Source: a bacterium
Lineage (GTDB): Bacteria; Joyebacterota; Joyebacteria; Joyebacterales; Joyebacteraceae
Direction: 5' to 3'
DNA: 51,907 bases
Assembly (NCBI GenBank): GCA_025774245.1
Contig: JALGWI010000013.1
Location: forward strand, 1 to 51,907
In this document: positions 22,749 to 30,659 of the stretch, piece after piece
Position numbering within the stretch: the stretch's first letter is position 1
How the letters are laid out: every line of letters begins with the position of its first letter
Notes under the pieces: model-generated
Database searches by the model: none
What the model saw: only the letters and a program-made list of their open reading frames with translations
Told to the model about the DNA's origin: nothing
Translations under genes and position numbers: made by a program

Positions 22749-24131
22749 TCAGCCGGCGAGCTTCTTCACCGCCTGGCCGGCCGCGATCAGGATGGGATCC
22801 CACACCGGGGCGAACGGCGGCGCGTAGCTCATGTCGACCTGAGCGAGGTCGGCCACCGTCATCCCTGCGTGGAGCGCCGTGGCGATCGTGTCGATCCGCT
22901 TCGCGACGCGCTCCCTCCCGATGATCTGACCGCCCAGGAGCCTCCCGCCGTCCTTCTCGAACACGAGCTTGACGGTGATCTCCTGCCCCCCGGGGTAGCC
23001 GTGCGCGCGCGTGCTGGCCCTGATTCTCGCGGACTCGGCAGCGTGGCCCTCCGCCTTCGCACCCACGGCGGTGAGGCCGGTCTGCGCCACCTCCAGGTCG
23101 AAGACCTTCGCGACGTTGGTGCCGGCGATCCCGCCGAACTGGACGTTCCCGCCAACGGCGTTCTCCCCCGCGATCTTCCCTTGCTTGTTCGCCGTCGTCC
23201 CGAGGGGAATCCAGACCGGGCGGCGCGTCACGATGTGCGTCGCTTCGCAGCAGTCCCCGGCGGCGAGGACCGACGGCTCGCTCGTGACCTGTCGCGCGTC
23301 GGTCCGGATCGCGCGGGTCGGCCCGAGTTCGATGCCGGCCGATTCGGCCAGATCCGTGGCCGGCCTCACGCCGGTCGCCATGATCACAAGGTCGGCGGCG
23401 ACGCGCTGGCCGCCCGAGAGGACATATCCGACACGGCCGGGGTCGTCTCCCGGCTCGAATCCCCCGACCTTCCGCTCCTTGTGGAGGACGACGCCGTTTG
23501 CGAGAAGCTCCGCCTCGACGATGGAGCTCATGTCCGGATCGTAGGTGAAGAGCACCGTGGGCAGGAGCTCGACGACGGTGACACCGATGTCCCGGGCGGC
23601 CAGCGCCTCGGCCATCTCGAGGCCGATGTAGCCGCCGCCCACGACCGTGGCGCTCCGAACCTGTCCGGAGCCGAGGAAGCGTTTGATCCGCTCCCCGTCT
23701 GCGAGCGTCCTGAGCGTGAACACGCCGTCGAGCTCGACGCCCGGCAGGGGGGGTCGCACGGCCCGGGCGCCCGTCGCGATAACGAGCGCGTCGAACTCGA
23801 GGACCTCCCCGTCCGGCGTTCCCTCGATCTCGCAGGTCACGGTCCGCCGCCTCGCTTCGAGCTCGACGGCCCTGGTGCCGAGCCTCACGTCGATGTGCCG
23901 CTCGCGACGGAAGAAGTCCGCATCGTAGCGAACGAGCTGGTCGCGCTCGGTGACGAGATCGGCAATGTAATAAGGAAGGGAGCACGCCGCGTAGGAGACG
24001 TCCCGCCCCTGTTCGAGAACCACGACGTCGACGTCCGGACGGAGCCTCCTGGCGCGGCTCGCCGCGCTCATGCCCGCCGCGTCACCACCGACGACGACGA
24101 GGCGCCCTCCCTCTCTCATGGCCGAAGGCAT
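22749..24131 (-). CDS. CoA-disulfide reductase / NADH oxidase-like flavoprotein
   Basis: A 460-residue pyridine-nucleotide-disulfide oxidoreductase. The FAD site LVVVGGDAAGMSAASRAR is at residues 11-28. The single redox cysteine is Cys50 in VSYAACSLPYYI, the pattern of CoA-disulfide reductases and related NADH oxidases/peroxidases. The second dinucleotide site is VVGGGYIGLEMAEAL, and the FAD end motif is SVLAAGDCCEATH. The C-terminal dimerisation domain is complete. It could reduce CoA disulfide, polysulfide or oxygen. The ATG at 24131 has GGAGAGGAG at about seven bases; a later ATG at 24119 is possible. Confidence 0.85.
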   Translation of the reverse strand: MPSAMREGGRLVVVGGDAAGMSAASRARRLRPDVDVVVLEQGRDVSYAACSLPYYIADLVTERDQLVRYDADFFRRERHIDVRLGTRAVELEARRRTVTCEIEGTPDGEVLEFDALVIATGARAVRPPLPGVELDGVFTLRTLADGERIKRFLGSGQVRSATVVGGGYIGLEMAEALAARDIGVTVVELLPTVLFTYDPDMSSIVEAELLANGVVLHKERKVGGFEPGDDPGRVGYVLSGGQRVAADLVIMATGVRPATDLAESAGIELGPTRAIRTDARQVTSEPSVLAAGDCCEATHIVTRRPVWIPLGTTANKQGKIAGENAVGGNVQFGGIAGTNVAKVFDLEVAQTGLTAVGAKAEGHAAESARIRASTRAHGYPGGQEITVKLVFEKDGGRLLGGQIIGRERVAKRIDTIATALHAGMTVADLAQVDMSYAPPFAPVWDPILIAAGQAVKKLAG

Positions 24132-24260
24132 GCGGATCTCCTCTCCCCAGATGGTCCCGGATTGTCTCGATCGGGCGGCGCGAGCGGCCGCGAACCATGG
24201 TGGCACATGGTGGGGGCGATGACAAGGGGGGCCGACGCACATGGCCCCGGAAAGAGGATC

Positions 24261-24284
24261 GGGGGCGGCCAAACGGCCACCCCC
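24261..24284 (-). terminator. Stem-loop after the Hsp20-like remnant
   Basis: On the minus strand GGGGGTGGCC-GTTT-GGCCGCCCCC pairs over ten positions with one U-G wobble; on the plus strand the same position is a C-A mismatch. The wobble therefore points to use on the minus-strand RNA, 70 bases past the remnant's stop codon. A C/T-rich tail (GATCCTCTTTCC) follows. Confidence 0.5.
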
Positions 24285-24354
24285 AATCTGGCCTGCGCAT
24301 TCACGGGTGCTTCGTCTATGCTGTGGCGCCGGCCGAATCATCCGACCGGATCGA

Positions 24355-24444
24355 TCAGTCGCCCTCGATCTCGATCCTCCAGCCCTTCGCGACCCCGGTC
24401 TTCGGAACCTCTACCGTCAGGACGCGATTTCCATCCTCTACTCT
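24355..24444 (-). pseudogene. Remnant of an Hsp20/alpha-crystallin C-terminus
   Basis: Read on the minus strand, 29 codons give RVEDGNRVLTVEVPKTG followed by VAKGWRIEIEGD and a TGA stop. The N-R-V-L-T-V-E-V-P-K strand and the terminal I-E-I motif are the end of the alpha-crystallin domain and its C-terminal extension in small heat-shock proteins. A TAG stop in the same frame (24445-24447) cuts it off, no start codon is available, and the DNA further upstream does not resemble Hsp20 in any frame. This supports a decayed gene rather than a frameshift. The match is short, so the call is tentative. Confidence 0.5.
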
Positions 24445-24456
24445 CTATGATGCGGT

Positions 24457-24484
24457 GGCGCCCCGGCGGTTTCTCCGGGACGCC
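24457..24484 (-). other. Stem-loop upstream of the Hsp20-like remnant
   Basis: GGCGTCCCGG and CCGGGGCGCC (minus strand) form a ten-base-pair stem with one U-G wobble and an eight-base loop. As with the hairpin at 24261-24284, the wobble works only in the minus-strand RNA. Confidence 0.4.
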
Positions 24485-24506
24485 AAGGAGCCCGCGGGCG
24501 GGCGGG

Positions 24507-24525
24507 CGCGGCCGCAACGGCCGCG
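24507..24525. other. Eight-base-pair GC hairpin
   Basis: CGCGGCCG-CAA-CGGCCGCG is a perfect stem with a three-base loop, 15 bases from the longer hairpin at 24540-24570. No T-tract is adjacent. Confidence 0.4.
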
Positions 24526-24539
24526 GCTGCGCTGGAAAC

Positions 24540-24570
24540 GGAGTGCGCGCCTCGTCGAGGCGCGCACTCC
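24540..24570 (-). terminator. Strong terminator-like hairpin after the sigma/peptidase operon
   Basis: A near-perfect palindrome: GGAGTGCGCGCCTCG, one base, then its exact complement. This allows a 14-base-pair stem with a three-base loop. On the minus strand it lies 83 bases past the zf-HC2-like stop codon and is followed by CGTTTCC. A terminator for that operon is the best reading, although the T-tract is short. Confidence 0.65.
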
Positions 24571-24652
24571 GAATGGTAGCTCTGTCGAGATCCTGCCGCC
24601 CCTGTCATCTCAGGGCGGCGGACGGGTCGAGCCGCTCGCGCTGGCGCCCGAC

Positions 24653-24904
24653 CTACTCGTTGCCGCGAGCGTACTTCTCCAAAATGTCGCGCAGGCGCTC
24701 GTGAACGGCCTCGGGCATCGGCTCCTCGCCTCCGGCGCGCCTGTGGAGGATGATCGTCTGCTCCACGGTATGCACCATCGCCCTCGCGTTCACACAGTAC
24801 TTGAGGTGCTTCTCGAATTGGATCCTGACCTCAGCCCTGAGGTCGTCGTCCAGGTACTCCGAGATGCACAGGAGGAACGCTTCGCAGCCGACCACTTCGT
24901 CCAT
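24653..24904 (-). CDS. Degenerate zf-HC2 (anti-sigma-like) small protein
   Basis: An 83-residue helical protein with the layout of a zinc anti-sigma domain: Cys7, then E-Y-L-D-D-D-L, then H33-L-K-Y-C37-V-N-A40. The canonical H-x3-C-x2-C ends in Cys, but here the last ligand is Ala40 (codon GCG). It has no transmembrane helix. It would have to bind its sigma factor without a complete zinc site or use Cys7/Cys13 instead. It is the last gene of a minus-strand unit with an ECF sigma gene and an S9 peptidase gene between them, unlike the usual adjacent pair. Confidence 0.65.
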   Translation of the reverse strand: MDEVVGCEAFLLCISEYLDDDLRAEVRIQFEKHLKYCVNARAMVHTVEQTIILHRRAGGEEPMPEAVHERLRDILEKYARGNE

Positions 24905-24988
24905 CGCTCGATCCTGCTTGCCTCCCGAGTGCCTTGAAGATGGGTCGCCGCCGGCCCGGGAGTTCGGCCGTGCGACCCGCCGGTTGCT

Positions 24989-26929
24989 CTACTCGCCCTC
25001 CTCGGGCTCCTCGTACCGTCCGCCGAGGTGCTTCGCCAGGAACTGCTCCGCCGTCCCGTAGAACGACAGCCGGTTCTCTGGCTTCATGAATCCGTGTCCC
25101 TCGTCGGGGAACACGACGTACTCGACCTCGAGTCCCTTCGCCTCCATCGCCGCGACGATCTGATCGGACTCGGCCTGCACGACGCGCACGTCGTTCGCGC
25201 CCGCCGCGATGAGCATCGGGATCTCGATGTCGTCGACCTTGAAGAGCGGGGAGCGAGACCTCAGGAACGCGGGCTCCGTCTCGGGATTGCCGAGGCGCTC
25301 GTAGAAGATCGTGAGCATCGTTGTCCAGTAGGGCGGCACTGTCTCGATGAACGTGGTGAGGTCGCTCGGCCCGAACATGTCGACCGCGCAGGCGAAGAGG
25401 TCAGGGGTGAACGTGGCGCCCACGAGAGCCGCGTAGCCGCCGTACGACGCGCCGTAGATCGCGACCCGCTCCGGGTCGGCGATCCCCTCGGCGACGGCCC
25501 AGTTCACGGCGTCGACGAGATCCTGATGCATCTTGCCGCCCCACTCGCGATTGCCGGCGTTGACGAAGTCCTTGCCGTAGCCGGTGGAGCCGCGGAAGTT
25601 CACCTGCATGCAGACGTAACCGCGGTTGGCGAGCCACTGCGCCTCGGGGTTGTACCCCCAGAGGTCGCGGGCCCACGGACCGCCGTGGACGTTCAGCACC
25701 ATCGGGAGGTTCCTGCGCCCTTTCCCGACCGGGTAGGTGATGTAGCCGTGGACGTCGAGGCCGTCGCTCGCCTCGAACACGAACGGCACCATCGACGTGA
25801 GCTCGTAGTCGTTGAGGTCTGTGCGGTGGTCGAAGACGAAGGTCCAGTCCATCGACTCGCGGTCGAGGCTGTAGTACGAGATCGGACCGTCGTCCTTCGT
25901 GAACGCCACGAGCCAGGTGCCGTCGTCGTTGTCGCGGCTCACGATGCTGAACTCGCCTTCGGCCTTGTCCCGGATGGCGTCGAACTCGACCTCGAGCGCG
26001 GGATCGAGGAGCGTCCACTCTTCGCGCGCCTTCGTGAAGCTCACGGCCTCGAGTTCGTACGTGTCGGGGTTGATCATCACGTCGCTCACGTCGTAGACCG
26101 GGTCCTCAGCGATGACGTCGATCTCGTTCGTGTCGAGGTCGATCTCGACGAGACGACCGGCGTTGGCATCCCGGGAGTCGATGAGGTACATGCTCTTGCC
26201 GTCTCTCGTGAAAGTGACCGGCTGGCTCGTCAGGTTGTCCTCGGATCCCCAGGTCAGGACCTTCTCCCACATGTCCTCCTCGGTCTCCCTGACGATGAGG
26301 TCGAGCCCGCCCTCCGGCGTCACCGCGACCGCGCCGCGGACCTCGAGGTCGTAGTCGGTCATCCAGCCGACGATGTTCCCGGGGTTCCTGGCGACCATGG
26401 TGAGCTCACCGGTGTCGAGGGCGAGCTTGTAGACGTCGTGAAGGCGCGGGTCCTGCTCGTTCATCGAGAGGACGATCGTGTTCGGGTGCCGCTTGGACGA
26501 ATCGACGACGCGGACCTGGACCTCCTCGTACGGCGTGAGGTCGCGCGTCTCGCCGGTCCTAAGGCTCGAGGCGTAGAGGCGCCAGTTCTCGTCGCCTCCC
26601 TCGTCCTGGATGTACAGGATCTCCTCGCCGTCCTGCGACCAGAAGTAGAAGATGACGCCGCGGTTGTCGTCGCTCGTGACAGGCCGATCGTCGGTCTCAC
26701 CGACGGTCCTGACCCAGACGTTGAGGACGTCGTCGACGGGAGCGACGTAGGCGAGCTTCGTTCCGTCGGGCGAGAGCCTGGCGCGGATGCGCTCTGGATT
26801 GCCGAAGAGCACCGTCCGAGGTATGAGCTTGGTCTCACCCGTGCCGCACGACGAGATCGCGAGGGCGAGACCGGCGACGAGCACGGCAACGAGCCCAGCG
26901 CTCAGGATCCTTCTCGAAGACATCTTCAT
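24989..26929 (-). CDS. S9 family prolyl-oligopeptidase-like peptidase, exported
   Basis: A 646-residue protein with an N-terminal export signal ending AISSC, possibly a lipoprotein site. Residues about 45-380 form a beta-propeller with repeated 'D-G-K-L-A-Y' and 'S-x-D-G' blades. The C-terminal alpha/beta-hydrolase domain has PMVLNVHGGPWARD, the nucleophile YGASYGGYAAL (Ser495), the aspartate in AAGANDVRVVQAES and the histidine in FPDEGHGF. It is expected to cleave oligopeptides outside the cytoplasm. GGAGG precedes the first ATG by four bases and a second ATG at 26923 by ten; either may be used. Lies between an ECF sigma gene and a zf-HC2-like gene. Confidence 0.9.
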   Translation of the reverse strand: MKMSSRRILSAGLVAVLVAGLALAISSCGTGETKLIPRTVLFGNPERIRARLSPDGTKLAYVAPVDDVLNVWVRTVGETDDRPVTSDDNRGVIFYFWSQDGEEILYIQDEGGDENWRLYASSLRTGETRDLTPYEEVQVRVVDSSKRHPNTIVLSMNEQDPRLHDVYKLALDTGELTMVARNPGNIVGWMTDYDLEVRGAVAVTPEGGLDLIVRETEEDMWEKVLTWGSEDNLTSQPVTFTRDGKSMYLIDSRDANAGRLVEIDLDTNEIDVIAEDPVYDVSDVMINPDTYELEAVSFTKAREEWTLLDPALEVEFDAIRDKAEGEFSIVSRDNDDGTWLVAFTKDDGPISYYSLDRESMDWTFVFDHRTDLNDYELTSMVPFVFEASDGLDVHGYITYPVGKGRRNLPMVLNVHGGPWARDLWGYNPEAQWLANRGYVCMQVNFRGSTGYGKDFVNAGNREWGGKMHQDLVDAVNWAVAEGIADPERVAIYGASYGGYAALVGATFTPDLFACAVDMFGPSDLTTFIETVPPYWTTMLTIFYERLGNPETEPAFLRSRSPLFKVDDIEIPMLIAAGANDVRVVQAESDQIVAAMEAKGLEVEYVVFPDEGHGFMKPENRLSFYGTAEQFLAKHLGGRYEEPEEGE

Positions 26930-26995
26930 CCTTCCTCCTTACGTCCGGCCCCCGCGGGGTCACGAGGTACCTTGTCCCTGCCGGACCGCCGGCCC

Positions 26996-27595
26996 TCAGG
27001 CGGCGGCGGTTCCGCGCGTATAGTAGTGCTCGAGTCTCTCTCTCAGGTACAGCCTCGCCCTGTGCAACCGCGACTTGACCGCGGGAACCGACAGCCCGAG
27101 GATGCTCGCCGTGTCGTCGGTCGACATTCCGTGCACGTCTCTCAGGACGAAGACGATCCGGTTGTCGGGACGGAGCTCGTTGATGTGTCGAGTCAGAACG
27201 CCGGAGAGCTCCTCGTTCATCAGGTCCGAGGACGGATCGGTCGTCCAGTCGGGCACCTCACGCGGGAGCGACTCGCCACCGATCATCATCGGCCGGTCGA
27301 GCGGCACGGTGTCGAGCTTCCTCTTTCTGAGACGCATGAGGCAGGCGTTGGTTGCGATGCGATAGATCCAGGTGGAGAAGCGCGCTTCCTGGCGGAAGTG
27401 CGGAAGGGCCTCGAACGCCTTGATGAAGACCTCCTGGAGGCAGTCCTCGGCGTCCTCGGCGTTACCCAGCATCTTGATACAGAGCCCGAACACCTTCGAC
27501 TCGTGCCGCTCGACGAGCTCGCCGAAGGCGTCTTTGTCGCCTTTCTGGGCTCGCTCGACGAGTTCGGTGTCGTCCGGGAGGTTCGTCGCGGTCAT
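26996..27595 (-). CDS. ECF RNA polymerase sigma factor
   Basis: A 199-residue RpoE-like sigma factor. Region 2 holds FGELVERHESKVFGLCIKMLG, DAEDCLQEVFIKAFEALPHF and FSTWIYRIATNACLMRLRKRK. Region 4 holds LRPDNRIVFVLRDVHGMSTDDTASILGLSVPAVKSRLHRARLYLRERL. The ATG at 27595 is preferred over a GTG two codons earlier, since GAGGTG would then serve as the ribosome-binding site. It heads a unit with the S9 peptidase and the degenerate zf-HC2 protein and sits only 55 bases after the hydrogenase-protease-like gene. Confidence 0.92.
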   Translation of the reverse strand: MTATNLPDDTELVERAQKGDKDAFGELVERHESKVFGLCIKMLGNAEDAEDCLQEVFIKAFEALPHFRQEARFSTWIYRIATNACLMRLRKRKLDTVPLDRPMMIGGESLPREVPDWTTDPSSDLMNEELSGVLTRHINELRPDNRIVFVLRDVHGMSTDDTASILGLSVPAVKSRLHRARLYLRERLEHYYTRGTAAA

Positions 27596-27650
27596 TGTCA
27601 CCTCGTACCCGCGCAGCCGCGCGCCCCTGACGACAGCGCCGCCGACCTTC

Positions 27651-28133
27651 CTACAACCACTCGCTCTCCAGGGAACTCGTGCCGAACTCCTCGTGCGCTA
27701 TCTGCGCCACCAGGCGGGGCACCGCCTCGCGGGCGATCAGTGCGAGGTCCTCCCCGCGGGCGCTTCCGTCGCCAACCTCGATCGCGTAGATCGAGATCTC
27801 CGCCGGCACGACGACGCCGTCCGACGCCTCGAGCTCGAGGGTCGCGCGGTACTCGGCGTCCCTGCCCGAGCGCCGCCTCTGCACCAGCGTCAGGTCGGAG
27901 AGCCCCAGCCTCCTGAGCTCTCCCACGTCTCCCTCGCCGCTCGGGATGCAATCGACCACCACGACCTTATCGTATCCGGCCGCGAGGTCAAAGAGGTCCA
28001 GATCGGTCGACGGAATCTCAATGATATCGACATCAGGGTCCCGGAGCTTCGCGTGCAGACCGCGCGCGACGTCGAGTCCCATCCGTTCGCTCTCGAAGCG
28101 GGGGTTTCCCAGTCCCAGTATCAGCGTTCTCAT
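27651..28133 (-). CDS. Hydrogenase maturation protease-like protein
   Basis: A 160-residue protein of the HycI/HybD fold. The N-terminal LILGLGNPRFESERMGLDVA keeps Glu16, and VVVVDCIPSGEGD keeps Asp61, two of the three residues that bind the nickel of the hydrogenase large subunit. The third ligand, a histidine near residue 90 in HybD, has no counterpart (RRRSGRDAEYRATLELEAS instead). Either it acts on a different substrate or is inactive. It ends the hdr-mvhD-tfr gene run, but no NiFe hydrogenase subunit is in the window. A hairpin at 28177-28199 separates it from the flavoprotein gene. Confidence 0.72.
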   Translation of the reverse strand: MRTLILGLGNPRFESERMGLDVARGLHAKLRDPDVDIIEIPSTDLDLFDLAAGYDKVVVVDCIPSGEGDVGELRRLGLSDLTLVQRRRSGRDAEYRATLELEASDGVVVPAEISIYAIEVGDGSARGEDLALIAREAVPRLVAQIAHEEFGTSSLESEWL

Positions 28134-28176
28134 CTGCCCCCCATCGGGAAGAATCGTGCCCAGGATCCTAACGGCG

Positions 28177-28199
28177 CGGACCGGGGAGCCCCCGGTCCG
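28177..28199 (-). terminator. Perfect ten-base-pair hairpin after the fumarate-reductase-like gene
   Basis: CGGACCGGGG and CCCCGGTCCG enclose a three-base loop. It is 47 bases past the flavoprotein stop codon and 43 before the maturation-protease start on the minus strand. There is no T-tract, so partial termination or RNA processing between the two genes is more likely than a full stop. Confidence 0.5.
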
Positions 28200-28246
28200 A
28201 CCATCGGTATCGAAGCGCTACCGCCCCGCGTCCTGACACGACGAGG

Positions 28247-29878
28247 TCACGGAAGCACCGGCAGCTTCTGCTCGATCGTCTCCGGTCGACGGTACTCGGG
28301 CAGGAGCATGGGCGCGACGTGCTTCTTCGAGACCCGCGCGGCCTTGAGCGCCGCGTGGAACTTCTTCAGGTGCCCGAGCGTGAGCTTGCCGGGCTTCTTG
28401 ATCGAGGCCGCCCGCTCGGCCGCCGCCTCTCCGGCACGCCTGCCGAAGACCACGACGCCGAGGAGCGAGTTGCCCATGAGCCTGTTCCGGCCGTGGATCC
28501 CTCCCGCGACCTCACCCGCCGCGTACAGGTTCTTGACCGGCGTCTCGGTGTCCGCCGTGATCTTGAGCCCGCCGTTCTGGTAGTGCTGCGTTGGGTAGAC
28601 GAGGAGGGGAATCTGGCTCATGTCGATGCCGAACCTCTGGTACTGACGGAACATCGCCGGCAGGCGCTTCCTGATCGTCCCCGCCCCGTGCTTCGCCTCG
28701 ATGATCGGCGTATCGAGCCAGACAGAGACGTAGCCCGACGGTGTCGTGACGCCCTTCTTCCTCTCCCCGCACTCCCTGATGATCGCCGCCGCCTCGACGT
28801 CTCTGGTCTCGAGCTCGTAGATGAACCGGTGGCCGGCGGTGTTCACCAGCTGCCCGCCGAGCCCTCTCACCTTCTCGGTGACGAGCTGGCCGAGGAGCTG
28901 CTCCGGATACGCCGCGCCCGTCGGGTGGTACTGGATCGTGTCCATGAAGACGAGCGGAGCACCGGCGCGGTAGCCGAGCACGAGGCCGTCCGCGGTCGCG
29001 CCGTAGTGGTTCGTCGTGGGGAACCCCGCCACGTGCAGCCGTCCCGCGCCGCCGGTCGCGAGGATCACGGTCTTGGCCCTGACGACCAGGAAGTCGTAGG
29101 TCTCCATGTTGTAGAGGATGGCGCCGGTGACCTTCTTGCCGTCGGTGAGAAGCTCGTAGACGGGCGAGAACTCGATGGCGTCGATGCCGTGGTTCTGGGC
29201 CTCGTCACGCAGGGTCTTCATGATCTCGCCGCCGGTGTAATCGCGCGCCGCGTGCATGCGCTGCCGCGACGTGCCGCCACCGTGGATCGACATCATCGTG
29301 CCGTCCGCTTCCTTGTCGAACATCACGCCGAGCTTCTCGAGCCACGCGAGAACCTCGGGGGCGTCTATGACGAGAGCCTCGGCGAGGTCCGGGTCGTTGA
29401 AGTAGCGCCCGCCGCCCATCACGTCCAGGTAGTGGATCGACGGCGAGTCGTTCGCCTTGTCGGCGCCCTGGATGCCGCCCTGCGCCATGATGGTGTTCGC
29501 ATCACCGAATCTGAGTTTCGTTACCAGGAGGACGCTCGCCCCCTTCTCCTTCGCCACGAGCGCCGCCGCGGCCCCGGCACCACCACCACCCACCACCAGC
29601 ACGTCGACGTCGTAGTCGATCTTCGAGAGGTCGAACTTCTCGGGGTCCAGCACGCTGTACGCCTCGAAGAGCTCCGCGAACTCCTTCGGCGTCATCGTCC
29701 CCTTCGACGGCCCCACCTTCAGCTCGCGGAACACATCCTCAATGTAGTCCGGGTGGTAGTTCTCCAGAAGATCGACCTTCTGCACCGGATCGAGGAGGGG
29801 CAAGTCCTGTGTCATCCTGAACTCGCGCGTCGCTTCGATGCGCTTCATCGATTCGAGCATGCTCGGGGTGTAGTTCAC
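28247..29878 (-). CDS. tfrA: Fumarate reductase/succinate dehydrogenase-type flavoprotein (TfrA-like)
   Basis: A 543-residue flavoprotein. The FAD site is VDVLVVGGGGAGAAAAL. The active-site set of the fumarate reductase family is present: IQYHPTG, TEKVRGLGG, a G-x-R-F segment, LETRDVEAAAI, YPTQHYQNGGL (substrate histidine) and AAGEVAGGIHGRNRLMGNSLL (substrate arginine). The covalent-FAD histidine of SdhA/FrdA (S-H-T) is replaced by A-N-T in DANTIMAQGGI, so FAD is probably non-covalent as in thiol:fumarate reductase and aspartate oxidase. The start is GTG at 29878 with AGGAGG at seven bases. Ten bases after the iron-sulfur subunit gene; no membrane anchor subunit is present. Confidence 0.87.
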   Translation of the reverse strand: MNYTPSMLESMKRIEATREFRMTQDLPLLDPVQKVDLLENYHPDYIEDVFRELKVGPSKGTMTPKEFAELFEAYSVLDPEKFDLSKIDYDVDVLVVGGGGAGAAAALVAKEKGASVLLVTKLRFGDANTIMAQGGIQGADKANDSPSIHYLDVMGGGRYFNDPDLAEALVIDAPEVLAWLEKLGVMFDKEADGTMMSIHGGGTSRQRMHAARDYTGGEIMKTLRDEAQNHGIDAIEFSPVYELLTDGKKVTGAILYNMETYDFLVVRAKTVILATGGAGRLHVAGFPTTNHYGATADGLVLGYRAGAPLVFMDTIQYHPTGAAYPEQLLGQLVTEKVRGLGGQLVNTAGHRFIYELETRDVEAAAIIRECGERKKGVTTPSGYVSVWLDTPIIEAKHGAGTIRKRLPAMFRQYQRFGIDMSQIPLLVYPTQHYQNGGLKITADTETPVKNLYAAGEVAGGIHGRNRLMGNSLLGVVVFGRRAGEAAAERAASIKKPGKLTLGHLKKFHAALKAARVSKKHVAPMLLPEYRRPETIEQKLPVLP

Positions 29879-29888
29879 CTATGCCCTC

Positions 29889-30572
29889 CTAGTCTGCCTG
29901 CTCAATGTCCCGTGCGTCATAGAGCTTGGCGAGGTCGCGCTTCTTCATGCCCTTGAGGTCCGCGAGCTCCTTGTCGAACTTCCGGCGCTTGACCTCCTTG
30001 AACCGTTTGGCGAGGTGCTTCGCTTTGGGGGCGACGTGGCGGGAGTAGAGCCTCCGGCAGAGGAGCGCTACATTGTACTGGACGATCTCCGCGGGGCACC
30101 TCGCGGCGCAGAGCCCGCACATGAGGCAGTCGAACGACAGGTCGGCCGCCTTCTCGATGTCGCCCCTGAGCGCGGCCTGGATGTACTCCATGACCTCGAT
30201 GTCCTGCGGGCACGCCTTGGTGCACGTGTTGCAGGCGAGGCATCGGAAGACCTCGGGGTAGTTCTTCAGCACCGACTCGGCGTTGGGCTTGAGCCTCTCG
30301 ACGTTGTAGTTCGACTTGTTCCCAGGGAAGAAGGGAATCTCCGAGAGGTACATCTCGTCCTGGACGACCTCCTGACAGGCAAGACCGACCTTCAGGCGGT
30401 AGTCGTCCTTCGTGCGATAGACGGTCCCGCAGGCACCGCAGAAAGCCCCCCTGCAACCACATCCCCTGAGGAAGCGATACCCGGCGTACTCCATCGCCTT
30501 CATGATGGTGAGGTCCCTGGGAACCTCGTAGGCCTTCCCCATCACGTAGATGGTCAACATCTCATCTGCCAT
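29889..30572 (-). CDS. tfrB: Iron-sulfur subunit, FrdB/TfrB-like
   Basis: A 227-residue iron-sulfur protein. The N-terminal ferredoxin-like region (residues about 1-75) has GCGCRGAFCGACG and a later Cys for a [2Fe-2S] cluster. Two C-x2-C-x2-C-x3-CP motifs follow (CLACNTCTKACP and CLMCGLCAARCP), binding [4Fe-4S] clusters; one may be a [3Fe-4S] site in FrdB relatives, but here both are complete. The basic C-terminus has no CCG heterodisulfide domain, unlike methanogen TfrB. The ATG at 30572 has GGAAGAG upstream; a second at 30560 is possible. Forms a cytoplasmic pair with the TfrA-like flavoprotein. Confidence 0.87.
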   Translation of the reverse strand: MADEMLTIYVMGKAYEVPRDLTIMKAMEYAGYRFLRGCGCRGAFCGACGTVYRTKDDYRLKVGLACQEVVQDEMYLSEIPFFPGNKSNYNVERLKPNAESVLKNYPEVFRCLACNTCTKACPQDIEVMEYIQAALRGDIEKAADLSFDCLMCGLCAARCPAEIVQYNVALLCRRLYSRHVAPKAKHLAKRFKEVKRRKFDKELADLKGMKKRDLAKLYDARDIEQAD

Positions 30573-30659
30573 CGTTGCTCTTCCCCCTTGTTCACCGTGA
30601 GGGTGCGCTCGGCGTAGGAAGGAGAAGGAGGCGGCACGATCTCCCTCACGCACGTCGTG

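Larger units (their letters stand above)
24132..24652. other. Non-coding region with hairpins and a gene remnant
   Basis: About 520 bases with no intact gene. It contains an Hsp20-like C-terminal remnant (24355-24444) and four strong stem-loops (24261-24284, 24457-24484, 24507-24525, 24540-24570). Open frames on either strand lack start signals. Either a degraded gene or a 3'-end processing region. Confidence 0.6.

Noticed and set aside
25028-27916. 962-codon plus-strand open frame
   Set aside because: It lies opposite the S9 peptidase and ECF sigma genes, has no ribosome-binding site, and its translation is Arg/Asp/Val-rich noise typical of the antisense of GC-rich genes.
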